A stretch of 64,000 nucleotides of DNA from Rhodococcus sp. 4CII (GTDB lineage: Bacteria; Actinomycetota; Actinomycetes; Mycobacteriales; Mycobacteriaceae), in the NCBI RefSeq assembly GCF_014256275.1, contig NZ_JACCFE010000002.1, positions 4,072,001 to 4,136,000 of the forward strand, read 5' to 3'. The notes under the pieces are model-generated. The model was not told where the DNA came from. It did not search any database and saw only the letters and a program-made list of their open reading frames with translations. Shown piece by piece: positions 9,277-17,797 of the stretch. Position 1 is the first letter of the stretch. Every line of letters begins with the position of its first letter. Both the position numbers and the translations under genes were made by a program.

Positions 9277-10337
9277 CGGCGACTGGTCTCCTGCTCGTCG
9301 AGGCGAGCCAGCATCTCCACCCGCCATGAGTGGATGTGGTTCATGCCGAGAGCGAGCTTGTCGGCCAGCTCCCGCCCGGACAGGTGGATATAGGTGAGTG
9401 TGGTTTCGGTGCTGCGATGTCCGGCGAAGGTGGCGATCGCGTGTAGTTCCCAACCCGTCCGTGCCAGGTCCGTCAAGCACAGATGCCGGGTCGTGTGGGT
9501 GGAGAACTGCGGCACTCCCGCATCGACTGCGATGCGTCGCACCACTTTCGACCATGTCCACAAACTCAACGGATCGGCATGGTTGCGGCGTGACTCGGAC
9601 AGAAACAGCGGTCCTCGGGCCTGGCTTATGGTCGCTCGATGCGTCAAATACTTTTGCAGCAACACCCCGGTTGGCGCCGAATACGGCACTATTCGCTCGA
9701 GCCGGTTCTTCGTCGTCTCCGCCCGCACTCGTAACATCCGACGAGCTGGATCCAGGTCGTCGGTGCGCAGGGAGCACAACTCCTCGCGGCGCAGCGCGGC
9801 GTCGTAGGCCAGTGCGAGCATCAGCCGGTTACGCGGCGGCTCGGCCGCGGCGACGGCGAGGATGTCGAGCCACTGCTGCTCGGTTGGAATCCACGGAAGT
9901 TTCACGAGCCGTGGCACCAGGCCACGCTGCTGTCCACCCCACTTCCGCCCTGGCGTATACCTGCCTCGACCAACAGGATTAGATTCCCGAACACCTTCCT
10001 CCACCAAAAAGTCGAAAAATAACCGCACCGGCACCAGCCGCTGCTGGATCGTGGCATTTGCCAATCCACACCCGGAATCGATCGACACCACGTTCCTGCC
10101 GCGACGGCTGGCCCGCCCGGTCAGCTCGCGAACGAACACCGCGACATCCGCCCGGTTCGCGGCGACCGGGTCGATGCCATGGTCCTCACAGACCTGCAGG
10201 AACTCCGCCAGCCCGCGCGCATACGCGTCGATCGTCCGCGGTGCTCGACCCAGATCGACCCACACTCGCAACCAGCCTGCCGCGCGTTCGTGTCTGCCGA
10301 GCACCGGCCACTTCTCCTCCAGCACCACCGTTCCCAA
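9273..10337 (-). CDS. Tyrosine recombinase/integrase (Tn554 TnpA-like)
   Basis: A 354-residue integrase with an N-terminal SAM-like core-binding domain (residues about 15-110; RTIDAYARGLAEFL) and a C-terminal catalytic domain containing Arg in DAALRREELCSLR, H-x-x-R in HTTRHLCLTDL, His in FAGHRSTETT and Tyr in LTYIHLS. The TTG at 10337 follows GGGAGGCA and is the best start; in-frame GTG codons nine and twelve bases later are alternatives. It is translationally coupled to the larger recombinase downstream. Two coupled recombinases acting together are typical of Tn554-like and recombinase-in-trio elements, so this is probably the mobility module of an integrated element. Confidence 0.87.
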   Translation of the reverse strand: MGTVVLEEKWPVLGRHERAAGWLRVWVDLGRAPRTIDAYARGLAEFLQVCEDHGIDPVAANRADVAVFVRELTGRASRRGRNVVSIDSGCGLANATIQQRLVPVRLFFDFLVEEGVRESNPVGRGRYTPGRKWGGQQRGLVPRLVKLPWIPTEQQWLDILAVAAAEPPRNRLMLALAYDAALRREELCSLRTDDLDPARRMLRVRAETTKNRLERIVPYSAPTGVLLQKYLTHRATISQARGPLFLSESRRNHADPLSLWTWSKVVRRIAVDAGVPQFSTHTTRHLCLTDLARTGWELHAIATFAGHRSTETTLTYIHLSGRELADKLALGMNHIHSWRVEMLARLDEQETSRR

Positions 10338-10735
10338 GCCTGCCTCCCAGTTCCGTGGTTTCCTTGGCCGAGATCGTTCCAGCCTCGTTCTGATTCCACG
10401 TAACTAATAGGAAGTGGCCGCGCGCCCGGACTGCCTGCCGGTAGCGAGCACCCGAGACTCGATCGCATTCGTACGTGATATGAAATTCGGTCGGTGCCTC
10501 GCGTTGTTCGACCGGCCGGCCGGGGTGATTCCCCGGTCGTACGGTGAGACCGTCCGGAACTGGGGCATCTGTGAGGAATCGGTATGGGCAGGCCGTTCTC
10601 GTTCGATGGGCCGCGAGCCCGTATTGGTAGATGGCCGCCCTTGCGACTTGTCCGGCTGCGCTGCGAGCGCGAATCCGTAGGTGTCGATTACCCACCTTTT
10701 CCTCGAATCCTCGAGACTCGTTGGAGGTGGCATGG

Positions 10736-10918
10736 GTGGTGGTATCCAATCCGCTCGAGACACACGTTGCTCGCCTGCACCGCAATCTGATGCCACGCCC
10801 ACCGGTCAGCGACCTGTTCGGCACCGCAGGTCGCCGGTGGCTGTTCCGTCAGGAGCTGCCCGAGGATCAGTATCACGCAATCGGAGATTCGGAGTGGGCG
10901 GACTCCGAGGGACGCTAA
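10736..10918 (+). pseudogene. Internally deleted IS110-family transposase remnant
   Basis: The plus frame reads VVVSNPLETHVARLHRNL, then MPRPPVSDLFGTAGRRWL. VVVSNPLKT belongs to the N-terminal DEDD region of IS110-type transposases, while SDLFG..GRRWL belongs to the middle of the protein. About 60-80 residues that normally lie between appear deleted, and the frame stops at 10918. Family recognition is from memory of IS110 proteins. Confidence 0.55.
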
Positions 10919-11191
10919 ATAGCCTCTCGCGGAGGAATTTCAGCGGAGATCGAGAAGGCGTCAAGAGAAGTTCAGGAAAAATCGGCCCCCACGAAGACGG
11001 CAACCGTGAAGAAGTCTGCCGCGACGAAGCCTGCCGTGAGAACGGGCTCTGCGAAGAAGGCGACAACTGCATCCGGGGATGCTTTTCGGTCCCCTCGCTG
11101 GCTCCACCAGTACGGCCGAACGCCAGTTCCTGGTCAACGATTTCCCCGCGCCTCCCGGCCGCGCGGTGCTGCCGCCGCAGATCTCCTATAA
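10919..11191 (+). pseudogene. Possible remnant of a Lys/Ala/Thr-rich C-terminal tail
   Basis: Directly after the IS110 scrap, the same frame gives a charged helix-like stretch (ISAEIEKASREVQEKS) followed by KTATVKKSAATKPAVRTGS and AKKATTASG. Tails of this kind occur on heparin-binding haemagglutinin-like and HupB-like proteins of mycolic-acid bacteria. No start region is present. It is probably the end of a gene truncated by the insertion. Confidence 0.25.
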
Positions 11192-11588
11192 GCGAGCGTG
11201 CTTACTGCAGATTCACCTCCCGGACAAGGGACAGTGGGACAATTCCGGAGCACACGTCGAGATTCTCAGGGTCCGTCAGGAACGCGCGTCGTCGTAGAGC
11301 AATTCGAAAACTGGGGGCTTCCACAGCCGGCGCTCGCTGCGATCAAGTCGCAGTTCCCGCGGAAAACAGCGACGAAGGCCTGCTGATGTGTTTCACGACG
11401 TCCAACGAGGAGGTCGATGCCATGCTGGGGTCGGGTGCGAGCACGACTGATCCGCGTCGCAGCGAAGGCAAAACGTGCACGCCATTCGAGACATTGCGCG
11501 GGGTTCGTCGGGAATTACGTCGCCGTCGATAGCGCGGCCCGGGCTGGGCAGTCGACGCATGCAAGAACCACTGAGTTCACACCCGTGA

Positions 11589-11616
11589 GGGCGGCCATGA
11601 GAGATCATGGCCGCCC
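11589..11616. terminator. Strong hairpin before the GAPDH gene
   Basis: A perfect 12-bp inverted repeat, GGGCGGCCATGA / TCATGGCCGCCC, with a GAGA loop. There is no long T-tract, as is usual for actinobacterial intrinsic terminators. An in-frame ATG inside the right arm (11607) is therefore unlikely to be the GAPDH start. Confidence 0.7.
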
Positions 11617-11678
11617 CTTACACTTCATTGCGATCCAAACGCCGGTGTTCCCCTACCAACAACCGAAGGATGTATGCG

Positions 11679-13112
11679 TTGACCTCGGAAGAACTCACCC
11701 GTTGGAACTCCCAGGAGGCAATAGCGGAAGCGATGATCCCGATCATCGGCACGTTGTATCGCGCCAAGGGCGTTACCATTCTGCTGCACAGCCGCTCTTT
11801 GGTGAACAAGTCGGTCATCAGCATCCTGCGTACGCACCGCTTCTCTCGTCAGATCGGTGGCGACGAGCTGTCCGTCGACGAGACTTTCCCCTTTCTCGAA
11901 GCACTGTGCCAGCTGGATCTGGGAGCATCGAAGATTGATCTCGGTCTTCTCGTGATGGCCTACCGCGAGCAGGGAAACAATCGGCCCATTGCCGAATTCG
12001 TCGCGGACACGCTCAGCGAGATCACCGGCGAACGGAAGAGCGAGCCGGCGGGTCCGCGCGATGTGGTGCTGTACGGCTTCGGTCGAATCGGACGTCTGGT
12101 GGCTCGTTTGCTCATCGAGAAAGCAGGCTCGGGCGGTGGATTGAACTTGCGAGCGGTAGTCGTGCGTAAGAGCGGTGCAGGTGACCTGTCCAAACGTGCG
12201 TCCCTGCTGCGACGAGACTCGGTTCATGGGCAATTCAACGGCACGATCAAAATCGACGAGCAGAACAACACACTGACAGCAAACGGCAACGTCATCAAGT
12301 TCATCTACAGTGACGACCCGACATGCATCGACTACACCGAGCATGGCATCACCAACGCAATTCTCGTCGACAATACTGGTAAGTGGCGTGATCGCGACGG
12401 GCTCGAGCAGCACCTGCGTCCCGGTATCGACAAGGTCGTGCTCACCGCCCCCGGCAAGGGGGAGGTGCCGAACATCGTGCACGGCGTCAACCACCGAACT
12501 CAGAACCTGCAGGAGCGGATTTTCTCGTGTGCATCGTGCACGACCAACGCGATAGTTCCTCCGCTGCAGGCGATGGATGACGAGTTCGGTATTGTTCGCG
12601 GTCACGTCGAGACCGTTCACTCGTTCACGAACGACCAGAATCTGCTGGACAACTTTCACGGTGCGGATAGGCGGGGTCGGTCGGCGCCCTTCAACCTCGT
12701 GCTGACCGAGACCGGGGCCGCGTCGGCGGTCGCCAAAGCACTACCGTCCCTCCAGGCAAAGATCACCGGCAATTCGATCCGCGTGCCCACCCCGGATGTG
12801 TCGATGGCGATTCTCAACCTTCAACTTCGACGTGAGACCACCAAAGAGGATGTGGTGGAGCATCTTCGGCGAGCTTCGCTGACCGGCCCGCTGAGTCGAA
12901 ATCTCGACTTCACGGCTGCTACCGACGCGGTCTCGAGCGATTTCATCGGCTCGCGTGCGGCATGCATCGTCGATGCGAACGCTGCAATCATCGAAGGCGA
13001 CAGCGCCATCATCTACGTGTGGTACGACAACGAGTTCGGGTACTCGTGCCAGGTGGTGCGGACGGTGCAGTTCCTCTCCGGCATCGAATATCCCACCTAT
13101 CCGACGGTCTGA
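11679..13112 (+). CDS. Glyceraldehyde-3-phosphate dehydrogenase, long form (GapB type)
   Basis: A 477-residue NAD(P)-dependent GAPDH with the N-terminal extension (about 130 residues) of the long actinobacterial form, comparable in length to corynebacterial GapB. The Rossmann motif is LYGFGRIGRL, the active-site cysteine lies in SCASCTTNAI, the downstream catalytic His segment is VETVHSFTNDQ, and the C-terminal WYDNEFGYSC is conserved. The enzyme interconverts glyceraldehyde 3-phosphate and 1,3-bisphosphoglycerate; the long form in Corynebacterium is linked to gluconeogenesis. GAAGGA lies 8 bases before TTG 11679; ATG 11670 overlaps that site and ATG 11607 lies in a hairpin. The gene is intact although its surroundings are decayed. 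Confidence 0.88.
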   Translation: MTSEELTRWNSQEAIAEAMIPIIGTLYRAKGVTILLHSRSLVNKSVISILRTHRFSRQIGGDELSVDETFPFLEALCQLDLGASKIDLGLLVMAYREQGNNRPIAEFVADTLSEITGERKSEPAGPRDVVLYGFGRIGRLVARLLIEKAGSGGGLNLRAVVVRKSGAGDLSKRASLLRRDSVHGQFNGTIKIDEQNNTLTANGNVIKFIYSDDPTCIDYTEHGITNAILVDNTGKWRDRDGLEQHLRPGIDKVVLTAPGKGEVPNIVHGVNHRTQNLQERIFSCASCTTNAIVPPLQAMDDEFGIVRGHVETVHSFTNDQNLLDNFHGADRRGRSAPFNLVLTETGAASAVAKALPSLQAKITGNSIRVPTPDVSMAILNLQLRRETTKEDVVEHLRRASLTGPLSRNLDFTAATDAVSSDFIGSRAACIVDANAAIIEGDSAIIYVWYDNEFGYSCQVVRTVQFLSGIEYPTYPTV

Positions 13113-13116
13113 GGAC

Positions 13117-13158
13117 GGAAGGAGCCGAGCCGTCGGCGAGGCCGGCGGCTCAGCTTCC
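13117..13158 (+). terminator. Hairpin after the GAPDH gene
   Basis: An imperfect inverted repeat (left arm GGAAGGAGCCGAGCCG, right arm CGGCTCAGCTTCC) begins 4 bases after the GAPDH stop. It probably ends GAPDH transcription and also separates it from the converging toxin pseudogene. Confidence 0.6.
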
Positions 13159-13168
13159 TTGGACGGGC

Positions 13169-13758
13169 CTATGGTCGCTCGCCCCGGTTGGTGTGCGACG
13201 TCAGTTCTGCGGGTGTCCACGCGGGCCAGGTGGCTTCGCCGACGAGGTATCCGTCGGTGAACTGGGCGAGGATGCGCGGGCCGGTGCTCGAGCTGTTGTC
13301 GTACACGGTCACGTGATCACAGCGGGGGGACGCCTGAGCGACGAGACCTCACAATCGTTGGTATCGCTGGCGGATCTTGTCTTCCGGTACATCGTGCCCG
13401 CCGGCACGGACCCGGTAGCGCACACGCTGGACCGCTAGCTTCTCGGGAATCATCACCACATGCAAGACGACGGTGTACTCGTGCATGCGCGCTTCGTCGA
13501 CCAGCTCCAGCTTCGACGGATGGGAGAACACCGTCTCGGCGATGAACGATTTCCCCAGGGTCAAAAGGTGTGACCGGGTCTTCGCGGCGATATCTGCCGC
13601 CTCGTAGGGGTGTGTTGCCGGATTCGCCGGCCAGCGTTGTTTGGCGATCTCGTCGGCATTGACGAGCGGGCTGGCCGGCAGCAGGGAGCGAGAGTGAAGG
13701 CCACGAAGGTGGACTTGCCGGCACCGTTGCAGCCGACCACCAGGTCGAGTCGTTTCAC
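13169..13758 (-). pseudogene. Zeta-toxin family kinase, broken by one frameshift and one stop
   Basis: The start GTG overlaps the antitoxin stop (GTGA). The Walker A motif is intact (VVGCNGAGKST), but the frame shifts after FVAFTLA. Adding one base near 13684-13687 restores PLLPASPLVNADEIAKQRWP and the rest of the protein. A TGA replaces an expected Trp after KIRQRYQRL (about 13347), and the same frame then continues through VTVYDNSSSTGPRILAQF to TAG at 13169-13171. Zeta toxins phosphorylate UDP-N-acetylglucosamine and block wall synthesis. Two lesions make this copy non-functional unless the sequence has errors. Confidence 0.8.
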
Positions 13759-14138
13759 TCGGGCAGGACTGTCCGCGTGCCGTCGGGACGGTACTCGACG
13801 ATCTGACCGTCCTCGGACAGCGCGACCGTGGTGACCCCCTACGCCGCGAGCGCAGCGCCGTAATCGGTGGTGGCCAGTTGTTCCTCGATCGCCGCGTTGA
13901 TCTCGGCGTTGAATACTGTGCCTTCCTCGGTGCCGAGTTCACCGATCGGCAACCGGCCGGCGAGAGCTTCCTCCACCCGGCGCCGGGCCGCGGTCTGCCG
14001 ACTCGAGACCGCACGCCCCACCCGGGCCCAGTGTTCGAGTTGCTGGCGTCCTGTGCGGTGCTGCCGTGCTCCCTCGGCCATGGCGCTGGCCACCAGGTCC
14101 GCCGCCAGGCGGGTGACCTTGTCCGCGGAACTTTGCAT
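13755..14138 (-). pseudogene. ParD-like antitoxin with an internal amber codon
   Basis: The frame begins MQSSADKVTRLAADLVASAM and contains QQLEHWARVGRAVSSRQTAA, as in ParD-like antitoxins of actinobacteria that precede zeta-type kinases. A TAG at about codon 100 (after GAALAA) stands where Glu is usual. The same frame then continues GVTTVALSEDGQIVEYRPDG to a TGA that overlaps the toxin start. A single G-to-T change explains the lesion. The truncated 99-residue form may still fold and bind DNA. Confidence 0.75.
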
Positions 14139-14157
14139 TGCTTCACTACCGGGTGTT

Positions 14158-14192
14158 GTAGCTACTCGCTACAAAGTGCAGCGACTAGCTAC
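14158..14192. promoter_or_regulatory. Operator palindrome of the toxin-antitoxin pair
   Basis: An inverted repeat with 12 of 13 matching positions, GTAGCTACTCGCT - N9 - AGCGACTAGCTAC, lies 20 bases upstream of the antitoxin ATG. Toxin-antitoxin operons are normally repressed by the antitoxin at such sites. Confidence 0.7.
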
Positions 14193-14368
14193 GGGCTGTG
14201 TCGATGATCGCAAGTCTGGGCTGCCGGCGAGGTTGTCCGCGTCCAGTACGGTCCGGCCGAGCGGGTGCCGATAAACGTCACCGAGTACGAAGTCTTAGAA
14301 GTGGCGGCCGGGCCCATTCGTACCGACTGCGGGGGATCATGGTGATCGGCAAATGGTGGGACTCGGGG

Positions 14369-15706
14369 TCAGTCCAGTTGGAGGAGATCGAGTAGCCGTC
14401 TGGACATGGCGAGGAGGTAGTCGTCGTGAGTATCGGTTTGGGAGAAAAGCATTCCGGCTGCGGCATTGCCGAAGGCGCGCAGTGGGTAGCTGAGGCCGCA
14501 GGTGCCCAGGTAGCTGAGCAGCATGGTGGTTCTGAGTGTGCTCGCGTTGTAGCGGTCGTACGCGGAGGCGCTGTTCAGGAGGGAATGTATGGGCGGGGGG
14601 TCATGTCGAACTGTGGGACACAGCAGGAGGGCGCCGTCGAGTTCTTCCCCAAACCGGCGGCGCAGGTCGGCTAGATTTGAAAACACCTGCTGCAGTTGGG
14701 ATCTCGGATGTTGATTCTGTTCCAGGCGACGTAGTGTCGCGGCTTCGATGTGTGGCGCGAATGGGAGGAGGTGACCGTGGAGGGCGTGCGCTTCGGCACC
14801 GACGATTGTGCCGTGGGAGTCCATTAGGTGCTGGGCTTCGATCATCGCGGCGATGGGTTTGGTGGTGACGTCGATACCGGCGCGGGTGAGCGCCATGGTG
14901 GCACGCTCGAATGGCATCCGCACCTCGGGTGTGCAGTCCTCGATCCATTCGCCGGCAGGGATGATGACCCGCGGCGAGGTGTGGGTGGTCGTGGGCGTGC
15001 GGGTGACCGTGAGGACGCGGTCGAGGGCGTCGATGTCGGAGAGCGTGTGGGCGATGATTCCAATGCTGTCCAGTGTTACCGATAGCGGAAGGAAATCGTG
15101 CGGGCCGTACCGTCCGGGGCTTGCTCGGAATCCGACCAGACCGCAGAACGCTGCGGGCACTCGAATTGATCCTGAGGTATCTGTTCCCACCGCCAGTGGG
15201 GCTAGGCCGGCGGCTACGGCGGCTGCGGACCCTGACGAGGACCCACCGGGGACGAGGGGGGTGTCGGTGCTGTTCGGGTTGACCGGCGTCCCGAAGTAGG
15301 TGTTGACGCCCAAACCGGAGAAGGCGAACTCGCTCAGGTTCGCTTTGCCGACCGTGACAAGTCCCCGGCGATGGGTACGTCGGACCAGCGAACTGTCCTG
15401 TTCGGCTGGGGGGTTTGCTGTCCGGCTCTGTGATCCGGCGGTCGTGACCGTGCCCGCGACATCGAACACGTCTTTCCAGACAATGGGGACCCCGTCGAGT
15501 GGTGACTTCGAGGCATCCGCTCGTCGGCGCCGGTCGCTGGCCCGCGCTTCGCGATGACCGCGTTCGATGGTCGTGGTGATCAACGCAGAGGCGGCGGGCG
15601 CGAGGTTCGTCCGCGAAAGCGCCCGGTCGAACAGGTCAGTCGCGGTCCACTCGCGTGTGGCCAGATGACTGGCCATGCTCAGTGCGGTGACCGGCGCCGG
15701 GCTCAT
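14369..15706 (-). CDS. Amidase (amidase signature family)
   Basis: A 445-residue amidase with the Ser-cisSer-Lys triad: Lys in DGVPIVWKDVFD (about residue 70), the Gly/Ser-rich signature PGGSSSGSAAAVAAG and the nucleophile region GTDTSGSIRVPAAFCG. These enzymes hydrolyse amides or related C-N bonds to acid and ammonia or amine. ATG 15706 overlaps the stop of the MFS transporter gene (ATGA), so the two are co-translated and the transporter probably imports the substrate or a related compound. The specific amide cannot be told from sequence. Confidence 0.9.
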   Translation of the reverse strand: MSPAPVTALSMASHLATREWTATDLFDRALSRTNLAPAASALITTTIERGHREARASDRRRRADASKSPLDGVPIVWKDVFDVAGTVTTAGSQSRTANPPAEQDSSLVRRTHRRGLVTVGKANLSEFAFSGLGVNTYFGTPVNPNSTDTPLVPGGSSSGSAAAVAAGLAPLAVGTDTSGSIRVPAAFCGLVGFRASPGRYGPHDFLPLSVTLDSIGIIAHTLSDIDALDRVLTVTRTPTTTHTSPRVIIPAGEWIEDCTPEVRMPFERATMALTRAGIDVTTKPIAAMIEAQHLMDSHGTIVGAEAHALHGHLLPFAPHIEAATLRRLEQNQHPRSQLQQVFSNLADLRRRFGEELDGALLLCPTVRHDPPPIHSLLNSASAYDRYNASTLRTTMLLSYLGTCGLSYPLRAFGNAAAGMLFSQTDTHDDYLLAMSRRLLDLLQLD

Positions 15707-17100
15707 CGAGTCGGTCCCGAGCGCACCGAGGAACTGCCGGGAGTGGTGACGGTGCCGGCCTGAGAGGACCGGCCGCCTAACGTGCTTGCCGATGTCTCCG
15801 AGAGGGGACGTCCGCGGGTCTCTTCCCCGAGCACGATGGTGACAGCAAATCCGATGATGTTGACGGCGGCGAGAAGCCACATCACACCGCCGATACCGGC
15901 CCCGGAGAGCAGCAGCGGCAGCGCGAAGGTGCTGATTGCGGAGCCGATTCGGCTGATCGCGACAATCGCGCCGGTTGCTGTTGCGCGTACCGCGGTAGGG
16001 AAAAGTTCGTTCGGGTAGATGATTTCGATGAAGTTGCAGGCCCCGGAGGTGACCGCGTAGACCGCGAGGGCGAGGAGTAGGGCAAGGGCGGGTGCGGCCG
16101 GGAACAGAGCCATGAATCCAAAGGCGATACTCATGATCGCGAAGGTGACGATGAGGAGGGACTTGCGGCCGATCTTGTCGACCATCATCAGCCCGGGAAT
16201 GCCGCCGGCGAGGAAGAGTGCACTGATGATCAGTTCCGCGAGGTAGATGTTGTCTCCCGCGAGTCCGATCTCGGCGATGATGTCCGGACCGAAGGTGTAG
16301 ATAGCGAAGAGCGGGATGACATGTGCTGTGAAGAAGACGCCGACGAAGACGACACGCCGGAGGTAGACGCCCCTGAAGATTGCGGTGTAGCTGATCTTGT
16401 GCGGTTCGTCGGGAATCTGATCGATGCGAGCCGACGGGCCCCACACCTTGACGCACACGGCCTGAGCTTCGTCCGTTCGTCCTTTGCTCAGCAGCCACCG
16501 CGGTGATTCCGGGCTGCCGGCGCGCATCACGATGGTGGCGATCCCGAACGCGGCGGGACTGGCGAGCATGAATCGCCAGGCATCGGGGCCGAGGAACGAC
16601 AGCGCCCACCCGACAGCCGCTGCCGCGGCGGCCCCGCCGGCCCAGACGACGAACAGCGACCCCAACAGGCGTCCGCGGTACTTGCTGGGGATGAACTCCG
16701 CGAGCAAGGAGCTGGCAATGGGATAGTCGGCCCCGATGGCGATGCCGAGAATCAGTCGGAGAGCAACCAGCTGCCAGACATGATCGGCAAATGCTGAGGC
16801 GAGTGAGACGACCACCAGCACGGCCAGGTCGGCGATGTACATGACCTTGCGACCTACCCGGTCTGTGACGTAGCCGAAGACGGCGCCGCCGAGGAAAATC
16901 CCGATCAGGGCGGTCGCGCCGATGAGGCCGGTGTCGAGGGTGGTCAGTCCCAGGTGCGGTTTCATGGAGACCAGGGCGATCCCGATGATGGTCAGTGCAT
17001 AGCCGTCGAGGAATGGGCCACCGCACGAGAACAGTGTGAGCTTTTTGTGAAAAGCCGTCAGTGGCGAATCGTCGATCAGCGAGGGGCCGGATGTAGGCAT
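15703..17100 (-). CDS. MFS transporter, metabolite:H+ symporter type
   Basis: A 465-residue major facilitator protein with about 12 membrane segments. The sugar/metabolite transporter signatures are VTDRVGRKVMYIADL after TM2 and its repeat MVDKIGRKSLLIV, plus RLILGIAIGADYPIASSLLAEF in TM4 and PESPRWLLSKGR at the start of the central loop. The PESPRW pattern is typical of the aromatic/organic acid and niacin-type subgroup. It is the first gene of an operon with the amidase. Both lie among genes for nitrogen-compound metabolism, so an amide, heterocycle or carboxylate is the likely cargo. Confidence 0.87.
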   Translation of the reverse strand: MPTSGPSLIDDSPLTAFHKKLTLFSCGGPFLDGYALTIIGIALVSMKPHLGLTTLDTGLIGATALIGIFLGGAVFGYVTDRVGRKVMYIADLAVLVVVSLASAFADHVWQLVALRLILGIAIGADYPIASSLLAEFIPSKYRGRLLGSLFVVWAGGAAAAAAVGWALSFLGPDAWRFMLASPAAFGIATIVMRAGSPESPRWLLSKGRTDEAQAVCVKVWGPSARIDQIPDEPHKISYTAIFRGVYLRRVVFVGVFFTAHVIPLFAIYTFGPDIIAEIGLAGDNIYLAELIISALFLAGGIPGLMMVDKIGRKSLLIVTFAIMSIAFGFMALFPAAPALALLLALAVYAVTSGACNFIEIIYPNELFPTAVRATATGAIVAISRIGSAISTFALPLLLSGAGIGGVMWLLAAVNIIGFAVTIVLGEETRGRPLSETSASTLGGRSSQAGTVTTPGSSSVRSGPTR

Positions 17101-17144
17101 GAGGGGATTCCGTTTCGGGTGGCGTTGCTGCGGCGGTCGGCGGG

Positions 17145-17732
17145 CTAGTCCGCGGGGGAGAACAACGTGCCGAGTTCGGTGAACTGCGAGGCGACTCGGC
17201 CGAGTGGGTTGAGCCGGCGGACGTCGACGCGGGAATCGACGACGAGATCAGCTGCGAGGTGGAAGGTGACGACTTCACCGATGACCAGTAGGTCGCGTCC
17301 TGGCCGGAGTGTTTGGCGCACTGTGCATTCCATGCTGATCAATGCTTCCTTGATCCGTGGGGGTTGTACTCGGATGGAGGGGATCGCGGTGACGCCCGCG
17401 ACATCGAATTCGTCGACCTCGCGTGGGTGGTCGAGGCTGGTCGTGTGGAGGGCGTGAGCGGAGGGGACCGACACCGCGTTGACGACGAATTCGCCTGTGG
17501 CAATGATGTTGGCTTCGCTGTCCTTGGGGTCGCTGCCCTCTTTCGGTTCGATGCTGAGCAGCAGCATCGGTGGTTCGGAAGAGACGACGGTGTAGAAACT
17601 GAAGGGCGCCAGATTGTTTACCCCGCACGCGCTGACCGTGGAGGTCCACGCGATGGGCCGGGGAACGACGGTGGCAGTCAGGATGTTGAACGTCTCTCGG
17701 GCTGAGAGGTCGGCTGCAGCGATGCTGTGCAT
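17145..17732 (-). CDS. Flavin reductase-like FMN-binding protein
   Basis: A 195-residue protein of the flavin reductase/DIM6-NTAB family. Recognisable are TATVVPRPIAWTSTVSACGVNNLAPFSF (residues about 15-42) and, later, PREVDEFDVAGVTA and ALISMECTV. Members use NAD(P)H to reduce FMN for a partner monooxygenase, or act as flavoenzymes themselves. ATG 17732 is chosen because homology begins just after it; the upstream extension looks non-coding. No two-component monooxygenase is adjacent, so the partner is unknown. It lies between the MFS/amidase pair and the NCS1 transporter. Confidence 0.83.
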   Translation of the reverse strand: MHSIAAADLSARETFNILTATVVPRPIAWTSTVSACGVNNLAPFSFYTVVSSEPPMLLLSIEPKEGSDPKDSEANIIATGEFVVNAVSVPSAHALHTTSLDHPREVDEFDVAGVTAIPSIRVQPPRIKEALISMECTVRQTLRPGRDLLVIGEVVTFHLAADLVVDSRVDVRRLNPLGRVASQFTELGTLFSPAD

Positions 17733-17797
17733 GCTGTGTCTCGCTTCGTCCTGGGTGGTGACAGCGCGAAAAGAAGGGGGGCCGTCAGGGTGGGTGG

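Larger units (their letters stand above)
10338..11588. other. 1.25-kb remnant-rich region upstream of the recombinases
   Basis: Apart from the IS110 and Lys/Ala-rich remnants, no gene is recognised. A 72-codon plus frame (11079-11297) without known relatives is the only other clean small ORF. The upstream end of the recombinase element should lie in this stretch, but I could not identify terminal repeats. Confidence 0.5.

Noticed and set aside
14369..17278. 969-codon uninterrupted minus frame
   Set aside because: It is the amidase frame extended by chance through the opposite reading of the MFS gene; the real genes are 14369-15706 and 15703-17100, with an ATGA overlap.
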